This document shows positions 14,056 through 20,232 of a DNA stretch of 20,232 nt, piece by piece; positions within the stretch are counted from its first letter, which is position 1; the number at the start of each line of letters is the position of its first letter. Source of the stretch: Selenomonas sp. (lineage in GTDB: Bacteria > Bacillota_C > Negativicutes > Selenomonadales > Selenomonadaceae); contig NZ_JAILPX010000095.1 of NCBI RefSeq assembly GCF_024699275.1, positions 1-20,232 of the forward strand, in the 5' to 3' direction. The position numbers and the translations under genes were made by a program. Below the pieces are notes generated by a model. That model did not search any database. It was not told the origin of the DNA and saw only the letters and a program-made list of their open reading frames with translations.

Positions 14056-14075
14056 GACTTTTTGATTTTTATCTC

Positions 14076-14104
14076 TTGACTTTTTGTTTTATTCGCGGTA
14101 TCAT
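14076..14104 (+). promoter_or_regulatory. Heat-shock operon promoter (hrcA)
   Basis: A -35 TTGACT (14076-14081), a 17-base spacer and a -10 TATCAT (14099-14104). It is a vegetative promoter, with the CIRCE operator beginning 16 bases further on, the standard layout for HrcA control. Confidence 0.85.
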
Positions 14105-14120
14105 GCTTATAGACTTAAGT

Positions 14121-14147
14121 TTAGCACTCACCTTTTTAGAGTGCTAA
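14121..14147. promoter_or_regulatory. CIRCE operator (HrcA binding site)
   Basis: TTAGCACTC (14121-14129), nine bases, then GAGTGCTAA (14139-14147): an exact match to the CIRCE consensus inverted repeat. It sits between the promoter and the hrcA start, so HrcA represses its own operon at normal temperature. Confidence 0.98.
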
Positions 14148-14169
14148 CAGGGTCAGGAGGAGGGAGCAT

Positions 14170-15213
14170 ATGGCCGGTAAGCTATATGAGCTGGATGAGC
14201 GCAAGCAGCGTGTGTTGAAGGCAGTTATAGACGATTATATTGAATCGGCTGAACCCGTAGGCTCCCGGGCATTGGCTCGCAAACACGATTTGGGTGTGAG
14301 TCCTGCTACAATCCGCAACGAGATGGCAGATTTGGAAATGCTGGGTTATCTTCAGCATTTGCATACATCTTCTGGAAGGGTGCCGTCTTCCAAAGGTTAC
14401 CGCTTTTATGTGGATGGACTTATTCCACCCAAACCGGTAAGCGATGAGGAAAAGGCACTGATAGCAAAATGGTATAAATCCCGGGTACAGCGCATTGAGC
14501 AAGTCTTTGAGGAAACAGCGCGTCTGATTTCCGCGATAACGAAGAATGTCTCCCTGGTGTTGGCACCCCAGATGACTCAGGCCCAGTTTCGTTGTCTGCA
14601 ATTCCTGCCGCTAGATAGCCGTCGGGTGATTACGGTACTGATGACGGATGCAGGGTTTGTGGAGAACAAGATTATCGAGATGCCCGAGGGCGCTGAGTTT
14701 GAGGATTTTCAGCGTATGGCAGCTGTGATCAATAAGAATCTTGCCGGTCATACGCTTAAGACCATTGAACATCATTCGCTGGCAGAAATCCGGGACGAGA
14801 TTCGGGATGAAGATCTTTATGAGTCGGCCCTGGCCATCATTCAGCGAGCGCTGGATAACGGCAAGCAGGAACGCCTATATCTGGGCGGAACAACGAATAT
14901 GCTGGAACAGCCGGAATATCACGATGTGGAGAAGGTCAAGCATATGCTAATGACCTTGGAAGAGGAAGAATTGATGAAAGATATTCTTCGGGCACACATC
15001 GGGGATGGCTTGGAAGTGACCATTGGTCAGGAGAATGAGGACAGCCATTTTAAGGACAGCAGCATCATCACGGCCACTTATCATCTGGATGGGGAGCTTT
15101 TGGGCACCATTGCGGTGCTGGGACCTACCCGGATGGAATACGCAAAGGCCATGAGTCTGCTGGAGTATATGAACAACAACTTAACCAATGTTATCAAACG
15201 CTTTCACTGGTAG
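14170..15213 (+). CDS. hrcA: Heat-inducible transcription repressor HrcA
   Basis: A 347-residue repressor, normal length, that binds CIRCE and whose folding depends on GroEL, so heat stress relieves repression. The N-terminal winged helix shows LDERKQRVLKAVIDDYIESAEPVGSRAL and VSPATIRNEMADLEMLGYLQHLHTSSGRVPSSKGYRFYVD (about 8-85), the most conserved part of the family. A GAF-like inserted domain and the dimerisation domain follow (about 95-347), with YLGGTTNMLEQPEYHD and GDGLEVTIGQEN near the end of it. GGAGGAGGG precedes the ATG. It is the first gene of the operon, 41 bases before grpE, downstream of a CIRCE site that makes it autoregulated. Confidence 0.98.
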   Translation: MAGKLYELDERKQRVLKAVIDDYIESAEPVGSRALARKHDLGVSPATIRNEMADLEMLGYLQHLHTSSGRVPSSKGYRFYVDGLIPPKPVSDEEKALIAKWYKSRVQRIEQVFEETARLISAITKNVSLVLAPQMTQAQFRCLQFLPLDSRRVITVLMTDAGFVENKIIEMPEGAEFEDFQRMAAVINKNLAGHTLKTIEHHSLAEIRDEIRDEDLYESALAIIQRALDNGKQERLYLGGTTNMLEQPEYHDVEKVKHMLMTLEEEELMKDILRAHIGDGLEVTIGQENEDSHFKDSSIITATYHLDGELLGTIAVLGPTRMEYAKAMSLLEYMNNNLTNVIKRFHW

Positions 15214-15254
15214 CTGCCAGTTCTGGAGCGAAATATAAAATACCTTGGAAAGAG

Positions 15255-15878
15255 GTGAAGGAATTGCCATCATTCATGAAAGATGAATTAAAGAAGAAGG
15301 ATGAGCAAAAGCTGGAGGAAATGCAGCAGGAAATCAATGCTGCCGATGCTGACGAAAGCGATGAAGCAGAGGAAGCAGCCAGCGAAAGCGCAGAAGATGA
15401 AAAAGAAGCTGAGCAACCTCAGGATGAGCATGCTGCGCAGATTGAAAAACTGACGGCAGACCTCAAGGAGAAGGAGGACCGGGCGCTTCGCCTGCAGGCG
15501 GATTTTGAAAATTTCCGTCGGCGTACGAGCAAAGAGAAGGAAGAACTCTCTGCTGTGGTCACCCAGGGGATGCTGAAAGATATGCTGCCGCTGTTGGATA
15601 ATTTCGAGCGGGCCATGGCTGCTGAGGCCAAAGACAGTGAGGCTTTCCAAAAAGGTGTGGAAATGATTTTCACCCAGTTTACGGAAATCCTCAAGAAGAA
15701 TGGCTTGGAGCATATCGAGGTAGAAGGTCAGAAGTTTGATCCGAACTTCCATCAGGCTGTGATGCGTGTCCAAAATGCAGATCTGGAGGATGATGATATC
15801 GCACAGGAACTGCAGAAGGGCTACATGGTCAAAGGCCGCGTTATCCGGCCTGCCATGGTGCAAGTAGTTGCTAATTGA
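15255..15878 (+). CDS. grpE: Nucleotide exchange factor GrpE
   Basis: A cytoplasmic co-chaperone of about 207 residues that releases ADP from DnaK. It has a highly acidic, low-complexity N-terminus (about 10-60, rich in Glu, Asp and Ala), a long coiled-coil helix (about 60-125, including LRLQADFENFRRRTSKEKEE), and the C-terminal beta domain with NGLEHIEVEGQKFDPNFHQAVMRV and VKGRVIRPAMVQVVAN, both family signatures. The start is not certain: GTG 15255, TTG 15264 (six bases after GAGGTG) and ATG 15276 are all in frame, and the region varies in the family. No terminator separates it from hrcA or dnaK, so it belongs to the CIRCE-controlled operon. Confidence 0.96.
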   Translation: MKELPSFMKDELKKKDEQKLEEMQQEINAADADESDEAEEAASESAEDEKEAEQPQDEHAAQIEKLTADLKEKEDRALRLQADFENFRRRTSKEKEELSAVVTQGMLKDMLPLLDNFERAMAAEAKDSEAFQKGVEMIFTQFTEILKKNGLEHIEVEGQKFDPNFHQAVMRVQNADLEDDDIAQELQKGYMVKGRVIRPAMVQVVAN

Positions 15879-15918
15879 TGGTTAATCAACTGATAAGAAA
15901 GTTTTAGGAGGATATATC

Positions 15919-17772
15919 ATGTCAAAAGTTATTGGTATTGACTTAGGTACGACGAACTCCGTTGTATCCGTTATGGAAGGCGGCGAGCCTACTGTTATCA
16001 CCAACCCGGAAGGCAGCCGCATTACCCCGTCTGTCGTGGGTTTCACGAAGGATGGTCAGCGTCTTGTGGGTCAGCTGGCAAAACGTCAGGCTGTTTCCAA
16101 TCCGGATCGCACCATCGCTTCCATCAAGCGTCACATGGGTGAGAATGACTATAAGGTAAGCGTAGACGGTAAAGATTATACGCCGCAGGAAATCTCCGCA
16201 ATGGTCCTGCAGAAACTGAAAGCAGATGCAGAGGCTTATTTAGGCGAAACGGTCAGCCAGGCGGTTATTACGGTACCGGCTTACTTCAACGACAGCCAGC
16301 GTCAGGCAACCAAGGATGCCGGTAAGATTGCAGGTCTGGAAGTCCTTCGTATCATCAACGAACCGACGGCAGCTGCTTTGGCCTATGGTTTGGATAAAGA
16401 CGAAGATGAGACGGTTCTGGTATTTGACCTGGGCGGCGGTACCTTCGATGTGTCCATTCTGGAACTTTCCAGCGGCACTTTCGAAGTTTTGGCTACCAAT
16501 GGTGATACGCATCTGGGCGGCGATGACTTTGACCAGAAGATCATGGATTGGATGGTTGAAGAATTCAAGAAGGAAAACAGCATTGACCTGTCCCAGGACA
16601 AGATGGCTGCGCAGCGTCTGAAAGAAGCTGCTGAAAAGGCAAAGATTGAGCTCTCCAGCATGACGCAGACCAACATCAACCTGCCCTTCATCACGGCTGA
16701 TGCTTCCGGCCCGAAACATCTGGATTTGACGCTGTCCCGCGCTAAATTTGATGAACTGACCCGTGATCTTGTTGAACGCACCATGGAACCGACGCGCAAG
16801 GCTATGGCCGATGCAGACCTTTCCGGCAGCGATATCAGCAAGGTAATCCTCGTTGGTGGTTCTTCTCGTATTCCGGCTGTTCAGGAAGCTATTCGCCAGT
16901 TCCTGTCCAAAGAGCCTTCCAAGGGTGTTAACCCGGATGAATGCGTATCTGTCGGTGCAGCTATTCAGGGTGGCGTTCTTGTAGGCGAAGTCAAGGATGT
17001 ACTGCTGCTGGATGTTACGCCGCTGTCTCTGGGTATCGAAACCCTGGGCGGTGTCTGCACGAAGATTATCGAGCGCAACACGACGATTCCGACGCACAAG
17101 AGCCAGGTATTCTCCACTGCTGCGGATAATCAGCCTTCTGTTGATATCCATGTTCTGCAGGGCGAACGTGAGATGGCTGCCGGCAACAAGACGCTGGGCC
17201 GTTTCGAACTTTCCGATATTCCGCCAGCACCGCGTGGAGTTCCTAAGATTGAAGTTTCATTCGATATTGATGCCAACGGTATCGTGCATGTATCGGCAAA
17301 AGATTTGGGTACCGGCAAGGAACAGAAGATTACCATCCAGTCTGATGGCGGCATGACCAAGGAAGATATCGACCGCATGGTTAAGGAAGCGGAAGCTCAT
17401 GCAGCTGAGGATAAGAAACAGAAGGAAACCGTTGAGGTCAAGAATCAGGGTGAAAGCCTTGCTTATCAGGCAGAAAAGACCTTGAAGGACCTGGGCGATA
17501 AAGCTGATAAGACGCAGGCTGCCAATGTACAGGCTGGTATTGACAAGCTGAAGGAAGCCCTCAAGGGTGGCGATACGGAAGCAATCAAGAAGGCTACAGA
17601 GGAACTGCAGAAGCCCCTTTATGAGATGAGTGCAGCTGCATATCAGCAGGCTCAGGCCGCTGGCCAGGGTGCTGCAGGCGCTGATGCTGCTCAGCAGGGT
17701 CAGCAGCAGGCTAAAGCCGATGATGATGTAGTGGATGCTGAATACACAGAAGTCAAAGACGACAAGAAATAA
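15919..17772 (+). CDS. dnaK: Chaperone DnaK (Hsp70)
   Basis: A 617-residue Hsp70. The ATPase domain (about 1-360) shows the phosphate-1 motif GIDLGTTNS (6-14), [31 protein letters not shown], the phosphate-2 motif [15 protein letters not shown] and the adenosine motif [13 protein letters not shown]. The linker is [18 protein letters not shown], followed by the substrate-binding beta domain and a helical lid. The tail is rich in Gln/Ala and ends [17 protein letters not shown], with the conserved Hsp70 end motif. The N-terminal quadrant runs directly from IKRHMGEN to YKVSVDGK, without the roughly 23-27 residue insertion of proteobacterial DnaK; this is the Gram-positive type. Strong AGGAGG upstream. 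It works with the GrpE and DnaJ encoded on either side. Confidence 0.99.
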   Translation: MSKVIGIDLGTTNSVVSVMEGGEPTVITNPEGSRITPSVVGFTKDGQRLVGQLAKRQAVSNPDRTIASIKRHMGENDYKVSVDGKDYTPQEISAMVLQKLKADAEAYLGETVSQAVITVPAYFNDSQRQATKDAGKIAGLEVLRIINEPTAAALAYGLDKDEDETVLVFDLGGGTFDVSILELSSGTFEVLATNGDTHLGGDDFDQKIMDWMVEEFKKENSIDLSQDKMAAQRLKEAAEKAKIELSSMTQTNINLPFITADASGPKHLDLTLSRAKFDELTRDLVERTMEPTRKAMADADLSGSDISKVILVGGSSRIPAVQEAIRQFLSKEPSKGVNPDECVSVGAAIQGGVLVGEVKDVLLLDVTPLSLGIETLGGVCTKIIERNTTIPTHKSQVFSTAADNQPSVDIHVLQGEREMAAGNKTLGRFELSDIPPAPRGVPKIEVSFDIDANGIVHVSAKDLGTGKEQKITIQSDGGMTKEDIDRMVKEAEAHAAEDKKQKETVEVKNQGESLAYQAEKTLKDLGDKADKTQAANVQAGIDKLKEALKGGDTEAIKKATEELQKPLYEMSAAAYQQAQAAGQGAAGADAAQQGQQQAKADDDVVDAEYTEVKDDKK

Positions 17773-17792
17773 TTTCTCGGTTGGATAGATTG

Positions 17793-17828
17793 TTGGGAGC
17801 CGCTTATGCATGGCTCCCAATAGTTTTT
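17793..17828 (+). terminator. Attenuating hairpin between dnaK and dnaJ
   Basis: A 9-bp stem, TTGGGAGCC (17793-17801) with GGCTCCCAA (17812-17820), a 10-base loop, TAG and five T residues (17824-17828). The dnaJ ribosome-binding site AAGGATGG follows immediately. A partial terminator here would make DnaJ less abundant than DnaK. Confidence 0.7.
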
Positions 17829-17842
17829 AAGGATGGTGCAAC

Positions 17843-19009
17843 GTGAGCGAAAAACGCGATTACTATGAGGTGCTGGGCGTTGAAAAGGGCGCCTCGGAAG
17901 CCGAAATCAAAAAGGCTTATAAAAAAATGGCCCGCAAATATCATCCCGACCTGAACCGTGATGACCCGAAGACCGCAGAGGAAAAGTTTAAGGAGGTCAA
18001 TGAGGCCTATGATGTCTTAAAGGATCCTCAGAAGAAGGCAGCTTATGACCAGTTTGGTCACGATGCCTTTGCCAATGGCACGGGCGGCGGCGCCGGCGGC
18101 TTTGGTGGTTTCGGTGGCGGCGGCTTCGGCGGTTTTGGCGGCGGCGAAGGCTTTGGCGACATCTTCGATATGTTCTTCGGTGGCGGCGGTGGTTCGCGCC
18201 GTTCCGGCCGTCCTGGTCCGGAGCGGGGCAGCGACCTGCGCTATGATCTGGAAATTACCTTCGAGGAAGCAGCCTTTGGCAAGGAGGCAGAGCTTTCGGT
18301 TCCCCGTACAGAGCAGTGTGATCATTGTCATGGCACCGGTGCGGCACCGGGAACCAGCCCTGAGACCTGCCCCGATTGTAATGGTACAGGTACCCGGCAG
18401 ACCGTGGCCAATACGCCCTTTGGCCGTATGGTCAATCAGACTACCTGCGGACGCTGCCATGGAACAGGCAAGATTGTAAAAAATCCCTGCTCCAATTGTA
18501 ATGGTACAGGCCGCAAGAAGGTTACGCGGAAAATCAAAGTCAACATTCCCAAAGGTGTGGACAATGGTTCCCGGGTTCGTGTATCCGGTGGTGGTGAAGC
18601 CGGTGTTCGCGGTGGCGGAAACGGCGATCTTTACGTTTATATCTTCATCAAGCCCCATAAGATTTTCCAGCGCGATGGCTATGATGTAATTGTGGAAGTG
18701 CCGATTTCCTTTGTGCAGGCAGCTTTGGGGGATAAGGTACAGGTACCGACGATCGACGGTACAGTGGAAGTCAAAGTGCCGGCGGGTACGCAGTCCGGTA
18801 AGATTCTGCGCCTGCGGGATCGTGGTATTCCACACTTGCGGGGCAATGGCCGTGGGGACGAGCATGTGGTCATCAAGGTGCTCACGCCCCAGAATCTCAA
18901 CCAGCGTCAGAAGGAACTGCTTAAGGAGTTTGGCGAAATCAGCGGAGATAAGGTCAATCCGGAACAGAAGAGTTTCCTGGATAACCTCAAGAATCTCTTT
19001 AAGAAATGA
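17843..19009 (+). CDS. dnaJ: Chaperone DnaJ (type I Hsp40)
   Basis: A 388-residue type I J-protein that delivers substrates to DnaK and stimulates its ATPase. The J domain (1-70) has the HPD motif at 34-36 and [25 protein letters not shown] glycine/phenylalanine region (about 78-125) follows, coded by GC-rich GGC/GGT repeats. The zinc domain has all four repeats: CDHCHGTG (from 159), CPDCNGTG (176), CGRCHGTG (202) and CSNCNGTG (216). The client-binding C-terminal domain includes KVKVNIPKG-type and [20 protein letters not shown] segments. It starts with GTG, with AAGGATGG ahead. It is separated from dnaK by 70 bases containing a hairpin, so its level probably depends on read-through. Confidence 0.99.
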   Translation: MSEKRDYYEVLGVEKGASEAEIKKAYKKMARKYHPDLNRDDPKTAEEKFKEVNEAYDVLKDPQKKAAYDQFGHDAFANGTGGGAGGFGGFGGGGFGGFGGGEGFGDIFDMFFGGGGGSRRSGRPGPERGSDLRYDLEITFEEAAFGKEAELSVPRTEQCDHCHGTGAAPGTSPETCPDCNGTGTRQTVANTPFGRMVNQTTCGRCHGTGKIVKNPCSNCNGTGRKKVTRKIKVNIPKGVDNGSRVRVSGGGEAGVRGGGNGDLYVYIFIKPHKIFQRDGYDVIVEVPISFVQAALGDKVQVPTIDGTVEVKVPAGTQSGKILRLRDRGIPHLRGNGRGDEHVVIKVLTPQNLNQRQKELLKEFGEISGDKVNPEQKSFLDNLKNLFKK

Positions 19010-19088
19010 ATGTCCTTGAACTATTGGCGGCACGAGTGACGGTTGGCGTCTTGTCTGCAGATAGTTGACGAAAATACTTTGTCTTTGG

Positions 19089-19135
19089 ATAACTGGGAGG
19101 GGCTGAACCCATGGCGTTTGGCTCCTTCCAGTTAT
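19089..19135. other. Inverted repeat in the dnaJ-metallopeptidase gap
   Basis: The gap 19010-19189 has no supported gene. It holds a 12-bp inverted repeat with one G-U pair, ATAACTGGGAGG (19089-19100) with CCTTCCAGTTAT (19124-19135), and a 23-base loop. There is no T run, so it is not an ordinary terminator. It may be an mRNA leader fold or a processing site. Confidence 0.35.
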
Positions 19136-19189
19136 TTGTGGTTGCAGGGATTTACGGGCAAGGCATTATTTTTGTGTGGGGGAGGTTTT

Positions 19190-19888
19190 ATGCAGATACA
19201 GGTGGCAGATGTCCTCGTGGATGTGCAGAAAAAGAGAATCAAGAACATGCATCTGCGTGTGAAACCGCCTTATGGCAATGTGGTGGTTTCGGCGCCCCTA
19301 AGGGTGAACCGGGCAGTCATTGAAGGATTTGTGCGCAGTAACCTTCCCTGGGTGCGCAAACAGATTAAACGCATCCAGAACAGCCCGTTGGTGCCTGCTC
19401 ACCGCTACATATCGGGAGAAGCGGTGTATCTTTGGGGGCAAAAATACGCATTGGTGGTCATCGAGTCGGCAAAACCAGCCTACAGGATTATGGGCGATAA
19501 GCTGCTCATCTATCTGCCGAAAAAAGCCAGCGTAGAATGGCGGGACAGGTTTATGCGGGAAGTATACCGGACCGAACTCATTAAACAGGCTGCTGTGCTT
19601 TTGCCCAAATGGGAGCGGATTACCGGCCTTAAGGCCCATGAATGGCGCACGAAATACATGAAGACCCGCTGGGGGACTTGTAATATCGTGGCCAGGCGCA
19701 TATGGCTGAATGTCCAGCTGGCCCAGAAACCGCTAATCTGTTTGGAATATGTGATTCTCCATGAGCTGACTCATTTGCTGGAACGCTATCATAATGCCCG
19801 TTTTTACGCTCATGTAGAAAGGTTTATGGCTGATTGGCAGGAAGTCCGGGCAAGATTAAACGCGCCAGTTTCCGCGAGGGAAAAATGA
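19190..19888 (+). CDS. YgjP-like M48-type metallopeptidase domain protein (DUF45)
   Basis: A 232-residue cytoplasmic protein of the YgjP/DUF45 (Pfam PF01863) family of putative zinc metallohydrolases. The zinc motif HELTH is at 191-195 (H191, E192, H195), with a further histidine at 201 in LERYHNARFY, the family pattern. Other marks are SAPLRVNRAVIEGFVRSNLPWVRKQIKRI (about 35-63) and KYMKTRWGTCNIVARRIWLNVQL (about 156-178), containing the characteristic WGTC. No signal peptide or membrane helix is seen. ATG 19190 is chosen because GGGGGAGG lies just upstream; the frame is open further back but has no ATG with a ribosome-binding site. It may be read through from dnaJ, since no terminator intervenes. 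The substrate is unknown. Confidence 0.9.
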   Translation: MQIQVADVLVDVQKKRIKNMHLRVKPPYGNVVVSAPLRVNRAVIEGFVRSNLPWVRKQIKRIQNSPLVPAHRYISGEAVYLWGQKYALVVIESAKPAYRIMGDKLLIYLPKKASVEWRDRFMREVYRTELIKQAAVLLPKWERITGLKAHEWRTKYMKTRWGTCNIVARRIWLNVQLAQKPLICLEYVILHELTHLLERYHNARFYAHVERFMADWQEVRARLNAPVSAREK

Positions 19889-19919
19889 TGGTCCTTGCGT
19901 GGAAAAATAAAAAATTTCC

Positions 19920-19948
19920 TTGCAAACCGCTGCTGTAAATGGTATAAT
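19920..19948 (+). promoter_or_regulatory. Promoter of the rpsF operon
   Basis: A -35 TTGCAA (19920-19925), a 17-base spacer and a perfect -10 TATAAT (19943-19948) with an extended TGG before it. The leader would be about 90 bases, room for the hairpins at 19979-20020. Confidence 0.85.
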
Positions 19949-19978
19949 CGTCTAGTCGTTAGACAAATAAGTTTTGAG

Positions 19979-20020
19979 TTGAAATAATATTTCAACCTCT
20001 GCTCCTGTGTGAGCAGGAGC
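19979..20020 (+). promoter_or_regulatory. Structured leader of rpsF, possible autoregulatory site
   Basis: Two consecutive hairpins lie in the leader: the perfect palindrome TTGAAATAATATTTCAA (19979-19995), and GCTCCTG/CAGGAGC (20001-20007/20014-20020) with a TGTGAG loop. The second ends 26 bases before the start codon. Ribosomal S6:S18 complexes repress rpsF operons through leader RNA in many bacteria; whether this is that element is not certain. Confidence 0.4.
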
Positions 20021-20046
20021 CAAAGACCAGAGAGGGAGGTGATTTC

Positions 20047-20232
20047 GTGAGAAAGTACGAAGTCATTTTTATCGTGAAACCGATGGAAGAAGAAGCTACG
20101 AACGCTGTTATCAGCAAGTTCACTAAGCTCATCACCGAAAACGGCGGTACTATCGATAAAGAAGATCGTTGGGGCAAGAAGCGTCTTGCTTATGAGATCA
20201 AAGACTGCACTGAGGGTTTCTATGAACTGCTC
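20047..20232 (+). CDS. rpsF: 30S ribosomal protein S6, N-terminal part cut by the window end
   Basis: The first 62 codons of ribosomal protein S6, which binds 16S rRNA together with S18 in the platform of the small subunit. The frame begins GTG and reads [20 protein letters not shown], then [21 protein letters not shown] and GFYELL. This is the typical S6 opening, with the conserved KYE, the WGKRRLAY-type segment and the following strand. The ribosome-binding site GGAGGTGA is close to a perfect match to the 16S tail. It stays open to the last base, so the stop lies beyond the window. In Firmicutes the operon usually continues with ssb and rpsR, which is expected but not visible here. Confidence 0.97.
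   Translation, partial: MRKYEVIFIVKPMEEEATNAVISKFTKLITENGGTIDKEDRWGKKRLAYEIKDCTEGFYELL

Noticed and set aside
16240..17151. Long open frame of 303 codons antisense to dnaK
   Set aside because: A by-product of dnaK codon use; no start signals and no recognisable domain.
18017..19033. Long open frame of 338 codons antisense to dnaJ
   Set aside because: It mirrors the Gly-rich and Cys-repeat coding of dnaJ; there is no independent evidence of a gene.
19043..19189. 49-codon N-terminal extension of the YgjP-like protein
   Set aside because: It would start at TTG without a ribosome-binding site and adds residues unlike the family, whereas ATG 19190 has GGGGGAGG right before it.
1..20232. CRISPR arrays, transposases, integrases, toxin-antitoxin pairs or phage genes
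   Set aside because: No regularly spaced repeats, no mobile-element proteins and no insertion-sequence ends were seen anywhere in the window.

Overview
The window looks like chromosomal housekeeping DNA from a Negativicutes bacterium (Selenomonas/Mitsuokella-like: an anaerobic Firmicute relative with an outer membrane). This is inferred from several things seen together: strong Shine-Dalgarno sites, TTGACA/TATAAT-type promoters, a CIRCE-controlled hrcA-grpE-dnaK-dnaJ locus, a DnaK of the Firmicutes type (no insertion in the N-terminal quadrant), an ECF-type ThiW behind a TPP riboswitch, and DUF2225 and DUF4127 proteins. No phage, insertion sequence, integrase or CRISPR array was seen. The species cannot be fixed from the sequence alone.

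Layout. Positions 1-122 hold the 5' part of tmRNA (ssrA, minus strand), including its tag reading frame, with its promoter at 138-166. A dCache methyl-accepting chemotaxis protein follows (279-2267). The next 338 bases hold a possible folded RNA (2281-2357), a strong terminator built from two copies of a palindrome (2378-2411) and a cysteine-rich small ORF (2480-2578). A CorA-family metal transporter (2606-3559) comes next, converging on an AbrB-family membrane protein (3628-4668, minus). A DedA-family protein (4786-5403) converges on thiW (5605-6111, minus), which has a TPP riboswitch and attenuator. Then come tRNA-Gln(CTG) (minus) and a MATE efflux pump (6512-7915, minus), which is divergent from a MerR-type regulator (8019-8870). 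Their shared intergenic region has the stretched 19-bp promoter spacer and dyad expected of MerR control.

A probable three-gene operon follows: a DUF2225 zinc/TPR protein, an unrecognised protein overlapping it by 4 nt, and an exported DUF4127 protein (8990-12022). Next are a type II NADH dehydrogenase (12283-13542) with a possible Rex site, ridA (13631-14005), and the heat-shock cluster hrcA-grpE-dnaK-(attenuator)-dnaJ (14170-19009). The window ends with a YgjP-like metallopeptidase (19190-19888) and the start of rpsF (20047 to the window end).

How they work together: the heat-shock genes form one regulated unit (HrcA on CIRCE, with a partial terminator before dnaJ). MerR/MATE is a self-contained drug-responsive pair. 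thiW is a TPP-repressed uptake component. The other genes are mostly single transcription units. No clearly new multi-gene system is visible. The best candidates for something undescribed are the DUF2225/unknown/DUF4127 operon and the RNA element plus CPCPYC small ORF in front of corA.
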